From Debaryomyces hansenii CBS767 (lineage: Eukaryota > Ascomycota > Pichiomycetes > Serinales > Debaryomycetaceae): DNA of 64,000 nt. Position 1 is the stretch's first letter; each line of letters opens with the position of its first letter. The translations under genes were made by a program, and so were the position numbers. Positions 50,718 through 60,722 of this stretch are shown in pieces. The notes under the pieces are model-generated. The model was not told where the DNA came from. It worked only from the letters and a program-made list of their open reading frames with translations, and searched no databases. Location of the stretch: the NCBI RefSeq assembly GCF_000006445.2, contig NC_006046.2, positions 496,001-560,000 of the forward strand. The letters run 5' to 3'.

Positions 50718-50728
50718 TGAAATTTTTT
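50718..50728 (+). promoter_or_regulatory. RRPE-like element, RIX7 promoter
   Basis: TGAAATTTTTT, one shift from the RRPE consensus, about 50 bp upstream of the RIX7 ATG and next to GAGATGAT, a weak PAC-like word. The combination fits ribosome-biogenesis genes. Confidence 0.4.
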
Positions 50729-50777
50729 TGTTAGACATATCTATGTAAAGATACAAAGGAGCATTTGGGCTACAAGT

Positions 50778-53336
50778 ATGGTTAAAAAGAAGAGTGTCAG
50801 TCAAAGTTTGGATCAAAAGATATATGACCTTATCCATTCGCTACTTGAAGAAGAAACAGCCGAAAACAAGAAGAAATGCGGTGAAGATGAGAGCGATCCG
50901 TTTGAGTACATAGCACTAGCCCGAGACTTGAGAACGGGACAAATACTTGAATACGTGCAATTGAAGGATTTCCAGATGAGAAGAATGAAGCGGACGTCGT
51001 TGGAGAAATCTATTGATGCGGTTTTGCAAGAGGTGAGGAACGACGAGGCGGATGAGTTGGCGGATATAATCAAGCAGAAGGATGCGAAAGCATTGGCAGA
51101 TGCAGCGAACGCTGATAGCGACTTTGAAAACGTAGATGAAGCGAACATGATGGAGGTGAAGGATACCAATTCTTTCAACAAATCTGTAGTATCTTTATGG
51201 CAAACGCAGTCCAAAGAGGCCACCTCTGAGCCACAAACGGCGGACAAGCCTGGCGACGACACCGAAGAGAAGAAGCTGAAGAAACGGACAAAGGATTCAT
51301 CGAAACAGTCTTTGAAGAGACAAAAGAGTAAAATCGATCACACGCCACCTACCTCGAAATTGTCGTCTTTGGGAGGGCTCGAAAACATCACCACCCAATT
51401 AATGGAATTAATAGGGTTACCGATTTTACATCCCGAAATATATTTATCTACCGGGGTAGAAGCACCTCGTGGTGTTTTACTATACGGTCCACCTGGATGC
51501 GGTAAGACTACAATTGCAAATGCGTTGGCGGGAGAATTGCAAGTACCGTTTTTGAACATATCTGCACCTTCTGTGGTTTCAGGTATGTCTGGTGAGTCGG
51601 AAAAGAAGCTTCGTGAGATATTTGATGAAGCCAAAACATTGGCACCTTGTATTATATTCATGGACGAAATAGATGCTATAACTCCAAAAAGAGATGGTGG
51701 TGCACAAAGAGAAATGGAAAGAAGAATTGTAGCCCAATTATTAACTTTGATGGATGAATTGACATTGGACAAAACCGATGGTAAGCCTGTAGTTGTTATA
51801 GGTGCTACAAATAGGCCCGATTCTTTAGATGCTGCTTTGAGAAGGGCTGGTAGATTTGATAGAGAAATATGTTTGAATGTTCCAAATGAGGATCAGAGAT
51901 GCTCTATTTTATCTACAATGACAAAGAACTTGAAGTTACAAGAGGGCGAACATTTCAACTTCAGAGAATTGGCTAAGATGACGCCAGGTTACGTGGGAGC
52001 TGATTTAAAAAGTTTGGTTACCGCAGCTGGTATCACTGCTATAAAAAGAATTTTTGAAAGCTTAAGTGAACAAGAAGAGGAATTGCTATTAAAAGAAGTT
52101 GGCTCGATTGATATAGATCCTATGGATGTTGATAATAATAATACTAATAATGAAGCAAACGATAATATTGAGAATGGTGCATTGAGTCCTAGTAATACTT
52201 TCGTGGCTAAATTCGAAAATAAATCAGATCTAGAAAAATTATCTACTATCCAAAGGTTCTTAGTAAAGCATCCAAATCCTTTGAGTCCCGAGCAATTGGC
52301 TCCACTATGTATAAACTATTCCGATTTCTTGAACGCCATTCCAACAATTCAGCCGACTGCTAAAAGAGAGGGATTTGCTACTGTTCCCGATGTCACCTGG
52401 CAGAACGTTGGTGCATTAGCTCACATTAGAATGGAATTACATATGTGCATTGTGCAACCAATTAAGAAACCAGAATTGTATTTGAAAGTTGGTATAACTG
52501 CACCTTCTGGTGTATTATTATGGGGTCCACCAGGTTGTGGTAAAACATTATTGGCAAAGGCCGTTGCTAATGAATCTCGTGCAAATTTTATCTCTATAAA
52601 AGGACCTGAATTATTAAATAAATATGTGGGTGAATCTGAAAGAGCTGTGAGACAGGTTTTCCAAAGAGCTAAGGCATCTGTTCCATGTATCATTTTCTTT
52701 GACGAATTGGATGCATTAGTTCCAAAGAGAGACACCTCATTGTCCGAATCTAGTTCTCGTGTCGTCAATACTTTGTTAACTGAATTGGACGGCTTAAACG
52801 ATAGAAAGGGTGTTTTTGTGATCGGTGCTACAAACAGGCCGGATATGATCGATCCTGCTATGTTGAGACCAGGAAGATTGGATAAAACATTATATATTGA
52901 ATTGCCTACTAACGACGAAAGATTTGAAATTTTGAAGACATTGGTAAATGCAAACAATACCCCATTAGACAAAAACGTTGATTTAAGAATAGTTGCAGAC
53001 GATGAAAAATGTAGAAATTTCTCCGGTGCAGATTTGTCGTCTTTGGTAAGAGAAGCAGGTGTGTTAGCTTTGAAAAAGAAATTCTTCAAGGGTCAACAGA
53101 TAAAAGAATTAGACTCTTCAGGATTCTACGAGTCCACAGAAGGTAATGATGATGACGATATTGTAGTAACTAACGACGACTTTAAGAGAGCATTATCTAG
53201 TATTAATCCGAGTGTGAGTGATAAAGACAGATTGAAATATGAAAGATTAAATAGGAGAATGGGGTGGAATGTAATAAGTGATACCACAGATGGATCTGAA
53301 ACAAATAAAGAGAATGGTACGTCAGATGTCGCTTAA
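50778..53336 (+). CDS. RIX7: AAA-ATPase Rix7, pre-60S ribosome maturation
   Basis: An 852-residue type II AAA ATPase matching Rix7 (NVL family), which removes Nsa1 from nucleolar pre-60S particles. The N-terminal part is helical and Lys-rich with a basic linker (RTKDSSKQSLKRQKSK). The first AAA module has Walker A GVLLYGPPGCGKTT and Walker B CIIFMDEIDAITPKRDG. The second has GVLLWGPPGCGKTLLAKAVA and CIIFFDELDALVPKRD, with arginine-finger segments NRPDMIDPAMLRPGRLD. An Asn/Asp-rich insert (DNNNTNNEANDN) separates the modules. Length and order match S. cerevisiae Rix7 (837). Confidence 0.95.
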   Translation: MVKKKSVSQSLDQKIYDLIHSLLEEETAENKKKCGEDESDPFEYIALARDLRTGQILEYVQLKDFQMRRMKRTSLEKSIDAVLQEVRNDEADELADIIKQKDAKALADAANADSDFENVDEANMMEVKDTNSFNKSVVSLWQTQSKEATSEPQTADKPGDDTEEKKLKKRTKDSSKQSLKRQKSKIDHTPPTSKLSSLGGLENITTQLMELIGLPILHPEIYLSTGVEAPRGVLLYGPPGCGKTTIANALAGELQVPFLNISAPSVVSGMSGESEKKLREIFDEAKTLAPCIIFMDEIDAITPKRDGGAQREMERRIVAQLLTLMDELTLDKTDGKPVVVIGATNRPDSLDAALRRAGRFDREICLNVPNEDQRCSILSTMTKNLKLQEGEHFNFRELAKMTPGYVGADLKSLVTAAGITAIKRIFESLSEQEEELLLKEVGSIDIDPMDVDNNNTNNEANDNIENGALSPSNTFVAKFENKSDLEKLSTIQRFLVKHPNPLSPEQLAPLCINYSDFLNAIPTIQPTAKREGFATVPDVTWQNVGALAHIRMELHMCIVQPIKKPELYLKVGITAPSGVLLWGPPGCGKTLLAKAVANESRANFISIKGPELLNKYVGESERAVRQVFQRAKASVPCIIFFDELDALVPKRDTSLSESSSRVVNTLLTELDGLNDRKGVFVIGATNRPDMIDPAMLRPGRLDKTLYIELPTNDERFEILKTLVNANNTPLDKNVDLRIVADDEKCRNFSGADLSSLVREAGVLALKKKFFKGQQIKELDSSGFYESTEGNDDDDIVVTNDDFKRALSSINPSVSDKDRLKYERLNRRMGWNVISDTTDGSETNKENGTSDVA

Positions 53337-53573
53337 TTGTATAATAATATTATAACTATATGTATAGGTACAGATTATTTATAGAATTAATGCCTAATTC
53401 AATAATATGGTAATATGTATGTTCCAGAAGTAAAATGCGAAACCTTGTACTATTTAGCCGGTTGCATATTATGAAATAATTTTGTAACAATGTATGTCAC
53501 ACATTAAAAGATTGACCTGATATAAAAGGTGGACATATGGCAAGGATGTCAAGAAAGTGCCTAACTACTACTT

Positions 53574-55052
53574 ATGAACATGAATTTCATTAGATTCATT
53601 TCGATTATAGCGTTTTTAAAAATATCCTTTTCGCATCCCACCAGATCACTTGAAACATTTAATGTGGGGGAACAAGATTTGTTTAACCCAATAGTTGAAA
53701 GGGCCTCGGCAAGTAATAATGACGGTACTATTTCTTTATCTTTAAATAAAGTACAAACAGGTGTCTATGTGACTACTATAACAGTTGGTACACCTCCGCA
53801 ATCGGTATTAGTTGCATTTGATACAGGTACATCAGATACATGGGTAAGGTTATTCAATTCGAGCGATTGTAGGAATTCAGAAGAACCATGCTATATAACC
53901 GAGAAGATATTCTTTGATGCCCCTAAATCCACCTCTTTTGAATCTCTAGATAGTGGATTTAGTATGATATACGGTGCTGGTGAGATCAATGGAACTTGGA
54001 CTAAAGACACTTTCCAAATTGGCGGTGTCGGCATTGATGCGCTACAATTTGGCGCTGGTGACGAATCCAGAGAGTTGCCTATGATATATGGACTTGTTGG
54101 ACTAGGGCTAAAGAAATTTGAAAGTACTTATACTTTTGAATATGGCATCAAGTTTAAAGTCAAGAATACTTACTATAATACTGAGAAAAGACATGTTTAT
54201 GATAATTTACCTGCAAGACTCAAGAAAGATGGAACAATCAAGAAAAATTGCTACTCGGTCTTCTACCCCGATAGTGGGAAAACTAACTGTAGAATCGTAT
54301 TTGGTGGTGCAGACACCGCAAAATACAATTCGCTCATCACAGTGCCCATTATTCAGAAGGCTGTTGGTGATTGGTCCGACTATAATGAAGCTTCTATGCT
54401 AGCAGTTGATTTGAGTCAAATATATGTGACACATGGTAATGACAAGGCACCTATCCTTAGTAAAAATTATCCAACATTAATCGACACTCTTACATATTTG
54501 ACCGTGGCTCCTACCTCAGTGGTCGAAAATTTGGCCACTTTACTAGGCGGGAAGTATTTTGCAGATATATACGGAATAGTTTACACTTGCAACAATGATA
54601 TTAAACTAGGGTTTGAATTTAGTGGAAATACTTTGTTTGCTCCGGCCGTCAAACTCTCTGATAAATCAGGAATTTCTTGTATCTTCCCAATCACTACAAA
54701 CGAAGATGATTATATGATCCTAGGTGGAAAGTTTCTAACTCAGTTTTATACTTTTTTTGATCTTGATGATCTCCAAATTTCTATTGGAAATTACAAAGAA
54801 TCTAAGGAAAAGAAGGTTCAAGCCATTGATATAAACGAGAAAGCACCAAAGTCTAAGAAAGTAAAAAATTATTCTAGTACATTTGACTATTCTAGATCTG
54901 ATAAACTTTCAATTCATTATACAAGTGCCATTTATAGAAAAGGAGGTCATGGAAGTTCATCCTTCTTTAACGATATCTGGAACTCAACTATGTATTCCTT
55001 GGGTCAAGCATGGGCATATTTGAGAAGTTGGTTCAACAACAAATTTTCATAA
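53574..55052 (+). CDS. Yapsin/Sap-like secreted aspartic protease, second active-site motif damaged
   Basis: A 492-residue pepsin-family protein with a signal peptide (about 1-20, FISIIAFLKISFS) and a short propeptide. The first catalytic motif is intact (VAFDTGTSDTW, Asp83), and the flap Tyr is in MIYGAGEING (Tyr133). The second lobe should read Asp-Ser/Thr-Gly-Thr but reads LIDTLTYLTVAPTSVV: Asp304 is followed by Thr-Leu, as if three residues (about nine bases) were lost in frame. Without the Gly the second loop is unlikely to form a normal active site. The C-terminal ~80 residues are Lys/Ser-rich and there is no clear GPI signal. The rest of the frame is intact, so it may be expressed as a pseudo-protease. 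Confidence 0.85.
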   Translation: MNMNFIRFISIIAFLKISFSHPTRSLETFNVGEQDLFNPIVERASASNNDGTISLSLNKVQTGVYVTTITVGTPPQSVLVAFDTGTSDTWVRLFNSSDCRNSEEPCYITEKIFFDAPKSTSFESLDSGFSMIYGAGEINGTWTKDTFQIGGVGIDALQFGAGDESRELPMIYGLVGLGLKKFESTYTFEYGIKFKVKNTYYNTEKRHVYDNLPARLKKDGTIKKNCYSVFYPDSGKTNCRIVFGGADTAKYNSLITVPIIQKAVGDWSDYNEASMLAVDLSQIYVTHGNDKAPILSKNYPTLIDTLTYLTVAPTSVVENLATLLGGKYFADIYGIVYTCNNDIKLGFEFSGNTLFAPAVKLSDKSGISCIFPITTNEDDYMILGGKFLTQFYTFFDLDDLQISIGNYKESKEKKVQAIDINEKAPKSKKVKNYSSTFDYSRSDKLSIHYTSAIYRKGGHGSSSFFNDIWNSTMYSLGQAWAYLRSWFNNKFS

Positions 55053-55853
55053 AATTATCCATAATTTAATATTTATGCAATTGTCTTTATTTTTAGTTTG
55101 CGAATTTGAATTACATTCTTGCACACATATCTGTTCATATTATTAGAACCAGCATTAAACAAACATTAAATATTAAGTAGACCTATTAGTCGAAATCATC
55201 AATTCATTAAATCATCAATTCATTAAACCAATAATATTAATTGCTGCAAAATTTAGTCGCGTTGTATTAATCCTACATTTGCAAGATTTCTTTCACCACA
55301 AGAGAATAAATTATTAACGTAGTCCTTTTAATATCAAGAGGTAGTTTATCAAGACAAAATCAAGTAAAATCAGGTATAGAATAAATGGACCTTTATTAGT
55401 CAAGCTTTCTAGCTTTCTAGCTTTCTATATCTGAGAATTATTATACTTCATTTGTGTAGATACTCTGTGAAGGATGAGACAATCCTTCGACTAAATACAG
55501 AGAGATGGCTAAATATCCGAGACCTTTCAACCGCTGAATACATAATAGTCATGCTTAAACGTTCCCCTGTATTAATTATCCCTGGCTTTCGATTTAATGT
55601 TCATTGTAGCTATTAAATAGCAAATTGAATATGCGTCAATGACATGAAAGCCTGAAAAACTTGAACTTGGGTAGATGATACTCAGATTATACACATAACC
55701 ACAAAATAATATTTCCTCTGAATTTCTAATGTCTTATCAAGAAATTCCGTAGTTAAAAAAAAAATTTTACAAAGAAAGTTTTGCAACATTTTTTAACTCA
55801 AACCTCAAAGTTGTTTTCTTCTACTTCAAACTTGTGAATTTTATTTAGCGACC
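55053..55853. other. Gene-poor spacer before unknown gene at 55854
   Basis: An 800-base AT-rich spacer. It holds an 8-base tandem repeat (AGCTTTCT three times, 55403-55426) and a 16-base direct repeat with ATCAATTCATTAAA (about 55197-55227). No gene or RNA was recognised. Confidence 0.5.
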
Positions 55854-57491
55854 ATGGTGAAATATACCCATGCCGAAGAGCTCAGATTCAAGCTTCCTAT
55901 TGAAGAAACTTCTGCTGATCTCAACTATGCAAAATACTTGGATGATCCAAACAACAACGGTGAGTTTGATGAATTGTTTTTACGCAATGATGCATCACAC
56001 GAACGACTGGGAAACATTCAAAGTATTACAAACATGAATCTAGGGATTTTTGGACAAGTGGAAGGGCTCAGTTTGTTGGACGCGTTAGATGTTAATACTG
56101 ATATAACAACCGCTGCGTTGCTTCGAGTTCATCTATTACGGATTTCAATGACGATTTGGTTATTTTTCCATCTTGGACTTATACATTGGTTAGAATGCTT
56201 TGGGAATATATGTGAGTTAGTTCATCAGTTCTTGTTTATGTTATGTTCCGAAGCAAAAGCACAAGCCAAAAAGCAGAAGTTTTCAATAAGAGGCATCGAT
56301 TATGTTATTGAGGCTGCCAATTACCGCTACTATATTGTCGAACGATTTCCACTTGTGTTGTGCCAGTTTTTATGTAGAAATTTAATTTGCTATAGTCCAT
56401 CTGGGCTTAAAGAATTCCAAGAATCATTTCCCCTGGTTGACAAACTGTTGTTTCCGCAGAGTACATGTCTATTATTAAAAATCAATGATAATTTGCTTGC
56501 AGCTCCACCCGATATTCCCCAACCGTATTTGGACAATGGAAAAGAAGTAAAAGTCCCCAGTAAAAGGGAATATCAACATGTACTATCCTTGAGAAACGAA
56601 TATTTTACGCAGAAGAGAACTCATCTTGCAGCCGAGAAGGTTAAAATGTTGAGTGAGATTGGAAGGTTTGTTACCTGGAATTGTTTACTTCCTTCTATTA
56701 AATTTGTCGATATATACGAGAGATATGGGTGTATATGGGATGGGAATATTCTTACGGTTGAAGAGAAATTAGAAACGTTGGGGGCCTCTATATTGAATGA
56801 ATTATGTTCGTTCACGAATACATGTTCGAAGGATGAATTGAACTATTTGAAGAACATAATTCCAGAAATTACGTTATTTGATATTGCAACTGGAACAAAA
56901 TATATTGTTCATGGAAATGTTACTGAGGATTTTGGATATGAATTGGAATTTCCCGACAGCTTGGATAGTTCTACTTCCAACAAGAGAGTGTTGATGGTTT
57001 ACTTAAGCGACGGACGACTGAGAAAGGAATTAATGTTGAATTATGCTCTTCAGTCCATAAGCAAAGAAAGATTAGATATAGCCCCTCGAATTTTACTTCC
57101 TTCTACTCCAGATTTAGTAATTGTTACAGGGAAAACTTACCAAAACCCTCTTCAAACATACGGGTTTGCGTGTGCAGATGAGGGCGGCTCAAGGTTGATA
57201 TCGCCATTAATTTATTCAAGACAAGGCAGATTTGGGTTCAACCAGTTTTCAAGGTCAATTTTTAGCTATATTTCGAATAATTCGACATCTGTCTTAAGTA
57301 CTGAAAAAACTGAATCTGCCACATGTATTGAGAATGGACCAGATGCTGATAGTCTTGCAACTACAAATAAAAGTATCTCGAGCTATGTAAGTTTTCAATC
57401 AAGCCAATATTTAACGAACCTCTTTAAACGAGTCAAAGGATTAACCACATTTGGTACTACTTCAGATAAAGAAGTCGCGTTGGAAGATTAG
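55854..57491 (+). CDS. Uncharacterised protein with one hydrophobic region
   Basis: A 545-residue protein I do not recognise. It starts MVKYTHAEELRFKLPIEE. A hydrophobic stretch at about residues 96-132 (ISMTIWLFFHLGLIHWLE, then LVHQFLFMLCS) could form a membrane hairpin or a buried helix. The middle has well-structured mixed sequence (FPLVLCQFLCRNLICYSP, IGRFVTWNCLLPSIKFVDIY), and the C terminus is Ser/Thr-rich. No nucleotide-binding, zinc or other standard motif is seen. The coding frame is long and clean, so it is a real gene. The tandem neighbours do not suggest a function. Confidence 0.8.
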   Translation: MVKYTHAEELRFKLPIEETSADLNYAKYLDDPNNNGEFDELFLRNDASHERLGNIQSITNMNLGIFGQVEGLSLLDALDVNTDITTAALLRVHLLRISMTIWLFFHLGLIHWLECFGNICELVHQFLFMLCSEAKAQAKKQKFSIRGIDYVIEAANYRYYIVERFPLVLCQFLCRNLICYSPSGLKEFQESFPLVDKLLFPQSTCLLLKINDNLLAAPPDIPQPYLDNGKEVKVPSKREYQHVLSLRNEYFTQKRTHLAAEKVKMLSEIGRFVTWNCLLPSIKFVDIYERYGCIWDGNILTVEEKLETLGASILNELCSFTNTCSKDELNYLKNIIPEITLFDIATGTKYIVHGNVTEDFGYELEFPDSLDSSTSNKRVLMVYLSDGRLRKELMLNYALQSISKERLDIAPRILLPSTPDLVIVTGKTYQNPLQTYGFACADEGGSRLISPLIYSRQGRFGFNQFSRSIFSYISNNSTSVLSTEKTESATCIENGPDADSLATTNKSISSYVSFQSSQYLTNLFKRVKGLTTFGTTSDKEVALED

Positions 57492-57795
57492 ATATGTTTG
57501 TAACGAAATAGCCTATTATTGAGTAAATTTATTTTGTGTTGTTAATTTCGATACTCCAATATCCACACGATAATAAAATAATCTCTAATAAATGATCAAG
57601 CGTAAAATCTTAGACCTAATATTTGAATTGAACACTATAAAGTATTAATATTTGTTTATAAACCGCATAAAATTCAAGATCTTACGATAACATCTATATT
57701 TTATTGTTAGAACCTTTCAATAAAAGGCAAGAAATAATTACCTAGCGAATCTTCCCTTGCCATTTGACAGTTATAACCAAGCTTAGAATCAAATC
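57492..57795. other. Spacer between two plus-strand genes
   Basis: About 300 AT-rich bases. No feature was recognised beyond presumed 3' and 5' untranslated regions. Confidence 0.4.
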
Positions 57796-59013
57796 ATGAT
57801 TAAAAATGGTATTAGTATTCTTCATTTTAATAGACCAAGACTATATTTGAATTGCCACCGGTCAGTATCTACATATGTTGCGTTAAGCAAGATACCTTTA
57901 ATGCATAAGGAGATCTATGTCCGTCGACGTGTCCGAAGTGATAGCAATCGATTGAATAAACAATCAGTTAGAAACAAACTGACAAACGATGGGAGTGGAA
58001 ATAATAAACCAGGAAGTGATAAGACTATAACATCAGCAAACAACATTTCAAAAGAGACAGAATTAAAGCAATCCAAAACAAATAAATCTGCAAAACAAGC
58101 CCCAGAGCAAGCTCCAGAACAACCCAGATGGTTAGAATCTCAAGCGATATTACCAGAAGAGAAAAATATCAATAAGGATGTGCCAAATTCACCTGAGAAT
58201 ATAGAAGATGAAACGCCAGCAGATCCTAGTGTCCCCAAACCAAATGTATCCAATATCAAGAACCAGTTAGACCAAGACGAATCTATAGAAGAAATGGAGG
58301 ATTTTGATGAATTCAATAAGGATGACTTTCTCACTACTATTTTTGAAAACATGGAACCATATATGGATACGTATGAAGTTTACACACAGCTTGTTAAGGC
58401 AGGATTCAAGCCAGACCAAGCAGATGAGATAATAAATTTATTGATAGTACAATTAAACTCAAAGCTTTCGAAGTTGTCTACTAAATACTCACAACTATAT
58501 GAGTTAGAGAACGAGAGATATCTTTTCGAAAGTGCACAACAAGAGCTTAGAGTTGATATTACCAGATCGAGAGAATTGCATATTAATGAATTAATCAACT
58601 TAATTAACATTTTGGAAAGAGACTTTAATATAATATCAGACGAATTGAACAACGAATTTATTCAAATGAAGAATGACACTCAAGTAGCGATGAATGATCA
58701 GAATTCTGAAAATACATTACATGCTAAAAAGATACGATTGAGGATTCAGGAGACGAATCATAAGATAACAACAGAATTAAATTCGGCAATGAGATCAGAA
58801 ATTGAGAGTTTGAGGTGGCATATATCCAGATGGGGTTTAATGGCTATTTTGGTATCAGTATTTTCTGGATGTACGGTGTTTTACATCAATAAAGTCAAGA
58901 CAATGAAACGATTACAGAATACGAATGAGTTTGTTCCTTTAGTTATATATGAGCCGAGCGAGTACGACGAGGACGATTATCATACCGATTTAGATGAAAG
59001 TTTAATTAGTTAG
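57796..59013 (+). CDS. Mitochondrial MCUR1/CCDC90 (DUF1640)-type coiled-coil protein
   Basis: A 405-residue protein with an Arg/Ser-rich mitochondrial presequence (HFNRPRLYLNCHRSVSTYV), a disordered acidic region, and from about residue 195 the family pattern: TYEVYTQLVKAGFKPDQADEI, then long coiled coil, then a C-terminal TM helix (WGLMAILVSVFSGCTVFYI, about 346-366). GF..dQA followed by coiled coil and a terminal TM segment is the hallmark of the MCUR1/CCDC90 family. In S. cerevisiae, which has no calcium uniporter, homologs (YLR283W, Fmp32) are linked to mitochondrial proline metabolism or cytochrome oxidase. It resembles the YLR283W type; the ortholog choice is uncertain. Confidence 0.75.
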   Translation: MIKNGISILHFNRPRLYLNCHRSVSTYVALSKIPLMHKEIYVRRRVRSDSNRLNKQSVRNKLTNDGSGNNKPGSDKTITSANNISKETELKQSKTNKSAKQAPEQAPEQPRWLESQAILPEEKNINKDVPNSPENIEDETPADPSVPKPNVSNIKNQLDQDESIEEMEDFDEFNKDDFLTTIFENMEPYMDTYEVYTQLVKAGFKPDQADEIINLLIVQLNSKLSKLSTKYSQLYELENERYLFESAQQELRVDITRSRELHINELINLINILERDFNIISDELNNEFIQMKNDTQVAMNDQNSENTLHAKKIRLRIQETNHKITTELNSAMRSEIESLRWHISRWGLMAILVSVFSGCTVFYINKVKTMKRLQNTNEFVPLVIYEPSEYDEDDYHTDLDESLIS

Positions 59014-59183
59014 TATTTACTTCTATATGTACAAGATTAACCTGTATCGCTTATTGCTAGTCAGCTGATTGAGATTCATCTCGAATTAAAAGTACTTAAA
59101 TGGTAGCAATGTGAATCGATAATTTATATTCTACTTGAATTGCCGAACAATAGCAGCATAAACTAGAATAAAGACTCACCAAT

Positions 59184-59447
59184 ATGTCGTCTTCTTCAGA
59201 CAAAACAGATCCATGCAAACCGGAAGCCTGTGCTATCCAGGATTGCTTACAACAAAATAATTATAATGAATCAAAATGTTCTAAGATAATCGACAACCTA
59301 TACTTATGCTGCAAGAAGTATTATGAGAAGAATGGTAGCGATAAGCAAACAACATGCTGTCCAAAATTCAACCTCTTGCAATTAAAGCTTAAACAGAGGG
59401 AATTGGGCAAAATCGATGCTGAAATGGTCGACCTGCGTAAGGGATAA
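59184..59447 (+). CDS. CMC4: Mitochondrial intermembrane-space twin CX9C protein Cmc4
   Basis: An 87-residue protein matching Cmc4. Two CX9C motifs are visible: C11-X9-C21 and C32-X9-C42, with extra Cys at 16, 43, 58 and 59. The segment PEACAIQDCLQQNNYNESKC is very close to the S. cerevisiae protein. Such proteins are oxidised and trapped in the intermembrane space by the Mia40-Erv1 relay. The start is the ATG at 59184, and the reading frame ends before an AT-rich spacer. Confidence 0.93.
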   Translation: MSSSSDKTDPCKPEACAIQDCLQQNNYNESKCSKIIDNLYLCCKKYYEKNGSDKQTTCCPKFNLLQLKLKQRELGKIDAEMVDLRKG

Positions 59448-60059
59448 ACCAAAGCAACGATATACATATTTTCCACGCAAGCTTTCTTTGTATGTAGTGT
59501 TCCACTACAAAAGCTCGTTCTACCTGTGGTTACTCAAGTTATGTTATACTATACTTAATAACTCACTTGCATTCGACTATTATTCTTTACATAGCAATTA
59601 ATAATGCTCATATAGCTACAATTCAATATAAAACTAGATAAATGTACGTTTAGAACCGCGTAGTCAAACTATTCTCCAGAAAATGACACGACAGAACAAG
59701 GTTGGTAAAAACGATTATTCTAAGGCTTACCCGAGCACGAAAAAATCACAGAGTGATTATAGATTATATGTAGAAGAAATTCATATAAACCGTGACTCTA
59801 ATGGGCGCCTAGTAAAAGACATTGTATAAAGAAGAAAAGAAGAAAATTTGACAAAAAATTACAGACGGAAAATTCTCTTAAATGGTGTTCAGATGAGATC
59901 ACCAAAAGCGGGTAACCCCATATCTTATTTCTACTGGAATACTGGACTTATACCTATATTTATTACGGGCTACTATGTATGCAACTGTCTATTCCTTAGA
60001 ATTACCTTCTACTTTCTTTTTATCGTAATCATGAGCATCTGGCAAATATAATTTCAAGG
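59448..60059. other. Spacer CMC4 to minus-strand gene, with one small ORF
   Basis: A 612-base spacer between convergent genes. It contains the 48-codon ORF at 59683. Other short frames look random. No RNA gene was recognised. Confidence 0.5.
59683..59829 (+). CDS. Candidate small ORF, 48 codons
   Basis: ATG at 59683 to TAA at 59827. The product starts MTRQNKVGKNDYSK and contains DYRLYVEEIHINRDSNGRLV, a polar sequence of normal amino-acid composition, unlike the Phe/Leu/Tyr-rich random frames of the AT-rich spacers around it. No homolog is recognised. It could be a real short gene or chance. Confidence 0.3.
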   Translation: MTRQNKVGKNDYSKAYPSTKKSQSDYRLYVEEIHINRDSNGRLVKDIV

Positions 60060-60722
60060 CTAGAAGGTGTTAGTAAGAAATGCTGTTTTGGAGTGTTGAA
60101 TAGATGAATACGTACGAGATTTATCGTCTAGCCACAAAGATTGGCCACTAACGTTCTTTATTGAGTTATCAGCCCGAACGCTCTTCTCAAACTCTTTGAT
60201 GGCGGTCTCTATATCGACTGGATCTGCTCCCAAATCAACCAATTGTTTTCTTAAAAAGGCAATGTGTAAGCCCATTTTGAAATTTCTCTTATCTTGGTCT
60301 TTCCTTTCCTGTAAGATCTGGAGATCTCTTTTCTTCCTGGCATTTAGAAAATTTGCCTGCTGAGCTTGTAGGGTTTTAAGGTTGATGGCGGTCGTCTCTA
60401 TATTAAGCTTTTCTAGCTTGATTCTATTGGTGTAGCTATCTATGGCGAAATACGCCAAAGCACACATTGCTAAGAAGGAAGTGAAATCTTTTAAGGACTT
60501 GTGGTTTCTGGCAGCAGTATCATGAAACGATGGGGGAATCTGGCCATTAGGAGGTGGACCTGATGGGTTTATTGGTTGTGGTGGTGATGATACTGTTTCA
60601 TTGTAGGTTGGAGGTATATAGTTTGGATTGCCAAAATTCAGTGGAGGGGGGCCACCGTTTACGTAGAACCGACGGAAAGTTAATCCCCGACAACAGTGCT
60701 TGTTGACGATTCTAGAAAGCAT
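60060..60722 (-). CDS. Uncharacterised mitochondrial membrane protein
   Basis: A 220-residue protein. The N terminus is basic and Ser/Arg/Phe-rich (MLSRIVNKHCCRGLTFRRFY), a likely mitochondrial presequence. A Pro/Asn/Gly-rich segment (residues 24-65) follows, then one TM helix (about 80-96, FTSFLAMCALAYFAID) and a charged coiled-coil region (about 103-165, rich in Lys, Glu, Gln). The layout suggests a single-pass inner-membrane protein. I cannot name an ortholog. Minus strand, head to tail with RPL36 and MRPL24. Confidence 0.75.
   Translation of the reverse strand: MLSRIVNKHCCRGLTFRRFYVNGGPPPLNFGNPNYIPPTYNETVSSPPQPINPSGPPPNGQIPPSFHDTAARNHKSLKDFTSFLAMCALAYFAIDSYTNRIKLEKLNIETTAINLKTLQAQQANFLNARKKRDLQILQERKDQDKRNFKMGLHIAFLRKQLVDLGADPVDIETAIKEFEKSVRADNSIKNVSGQSLWLDDKSRTYSSIQHSKTAFLTNTF

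Larger units (their letters stand above)
49451..50777. other. Long gene-poor spacer (nucleoside hydrolase to RIX7) with repeat copy 2
   Basis: A 1.33-kb AT-rich spacer, divergent on both sides. It has palindromic GATCATGAGATC (near 49893) and a TTTGATCATGAGA string shared with 50678. Copy 2 of the duplicated element is at 50476-50619, and the RIX7 promoter sites follow. Confidence 0.55.
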
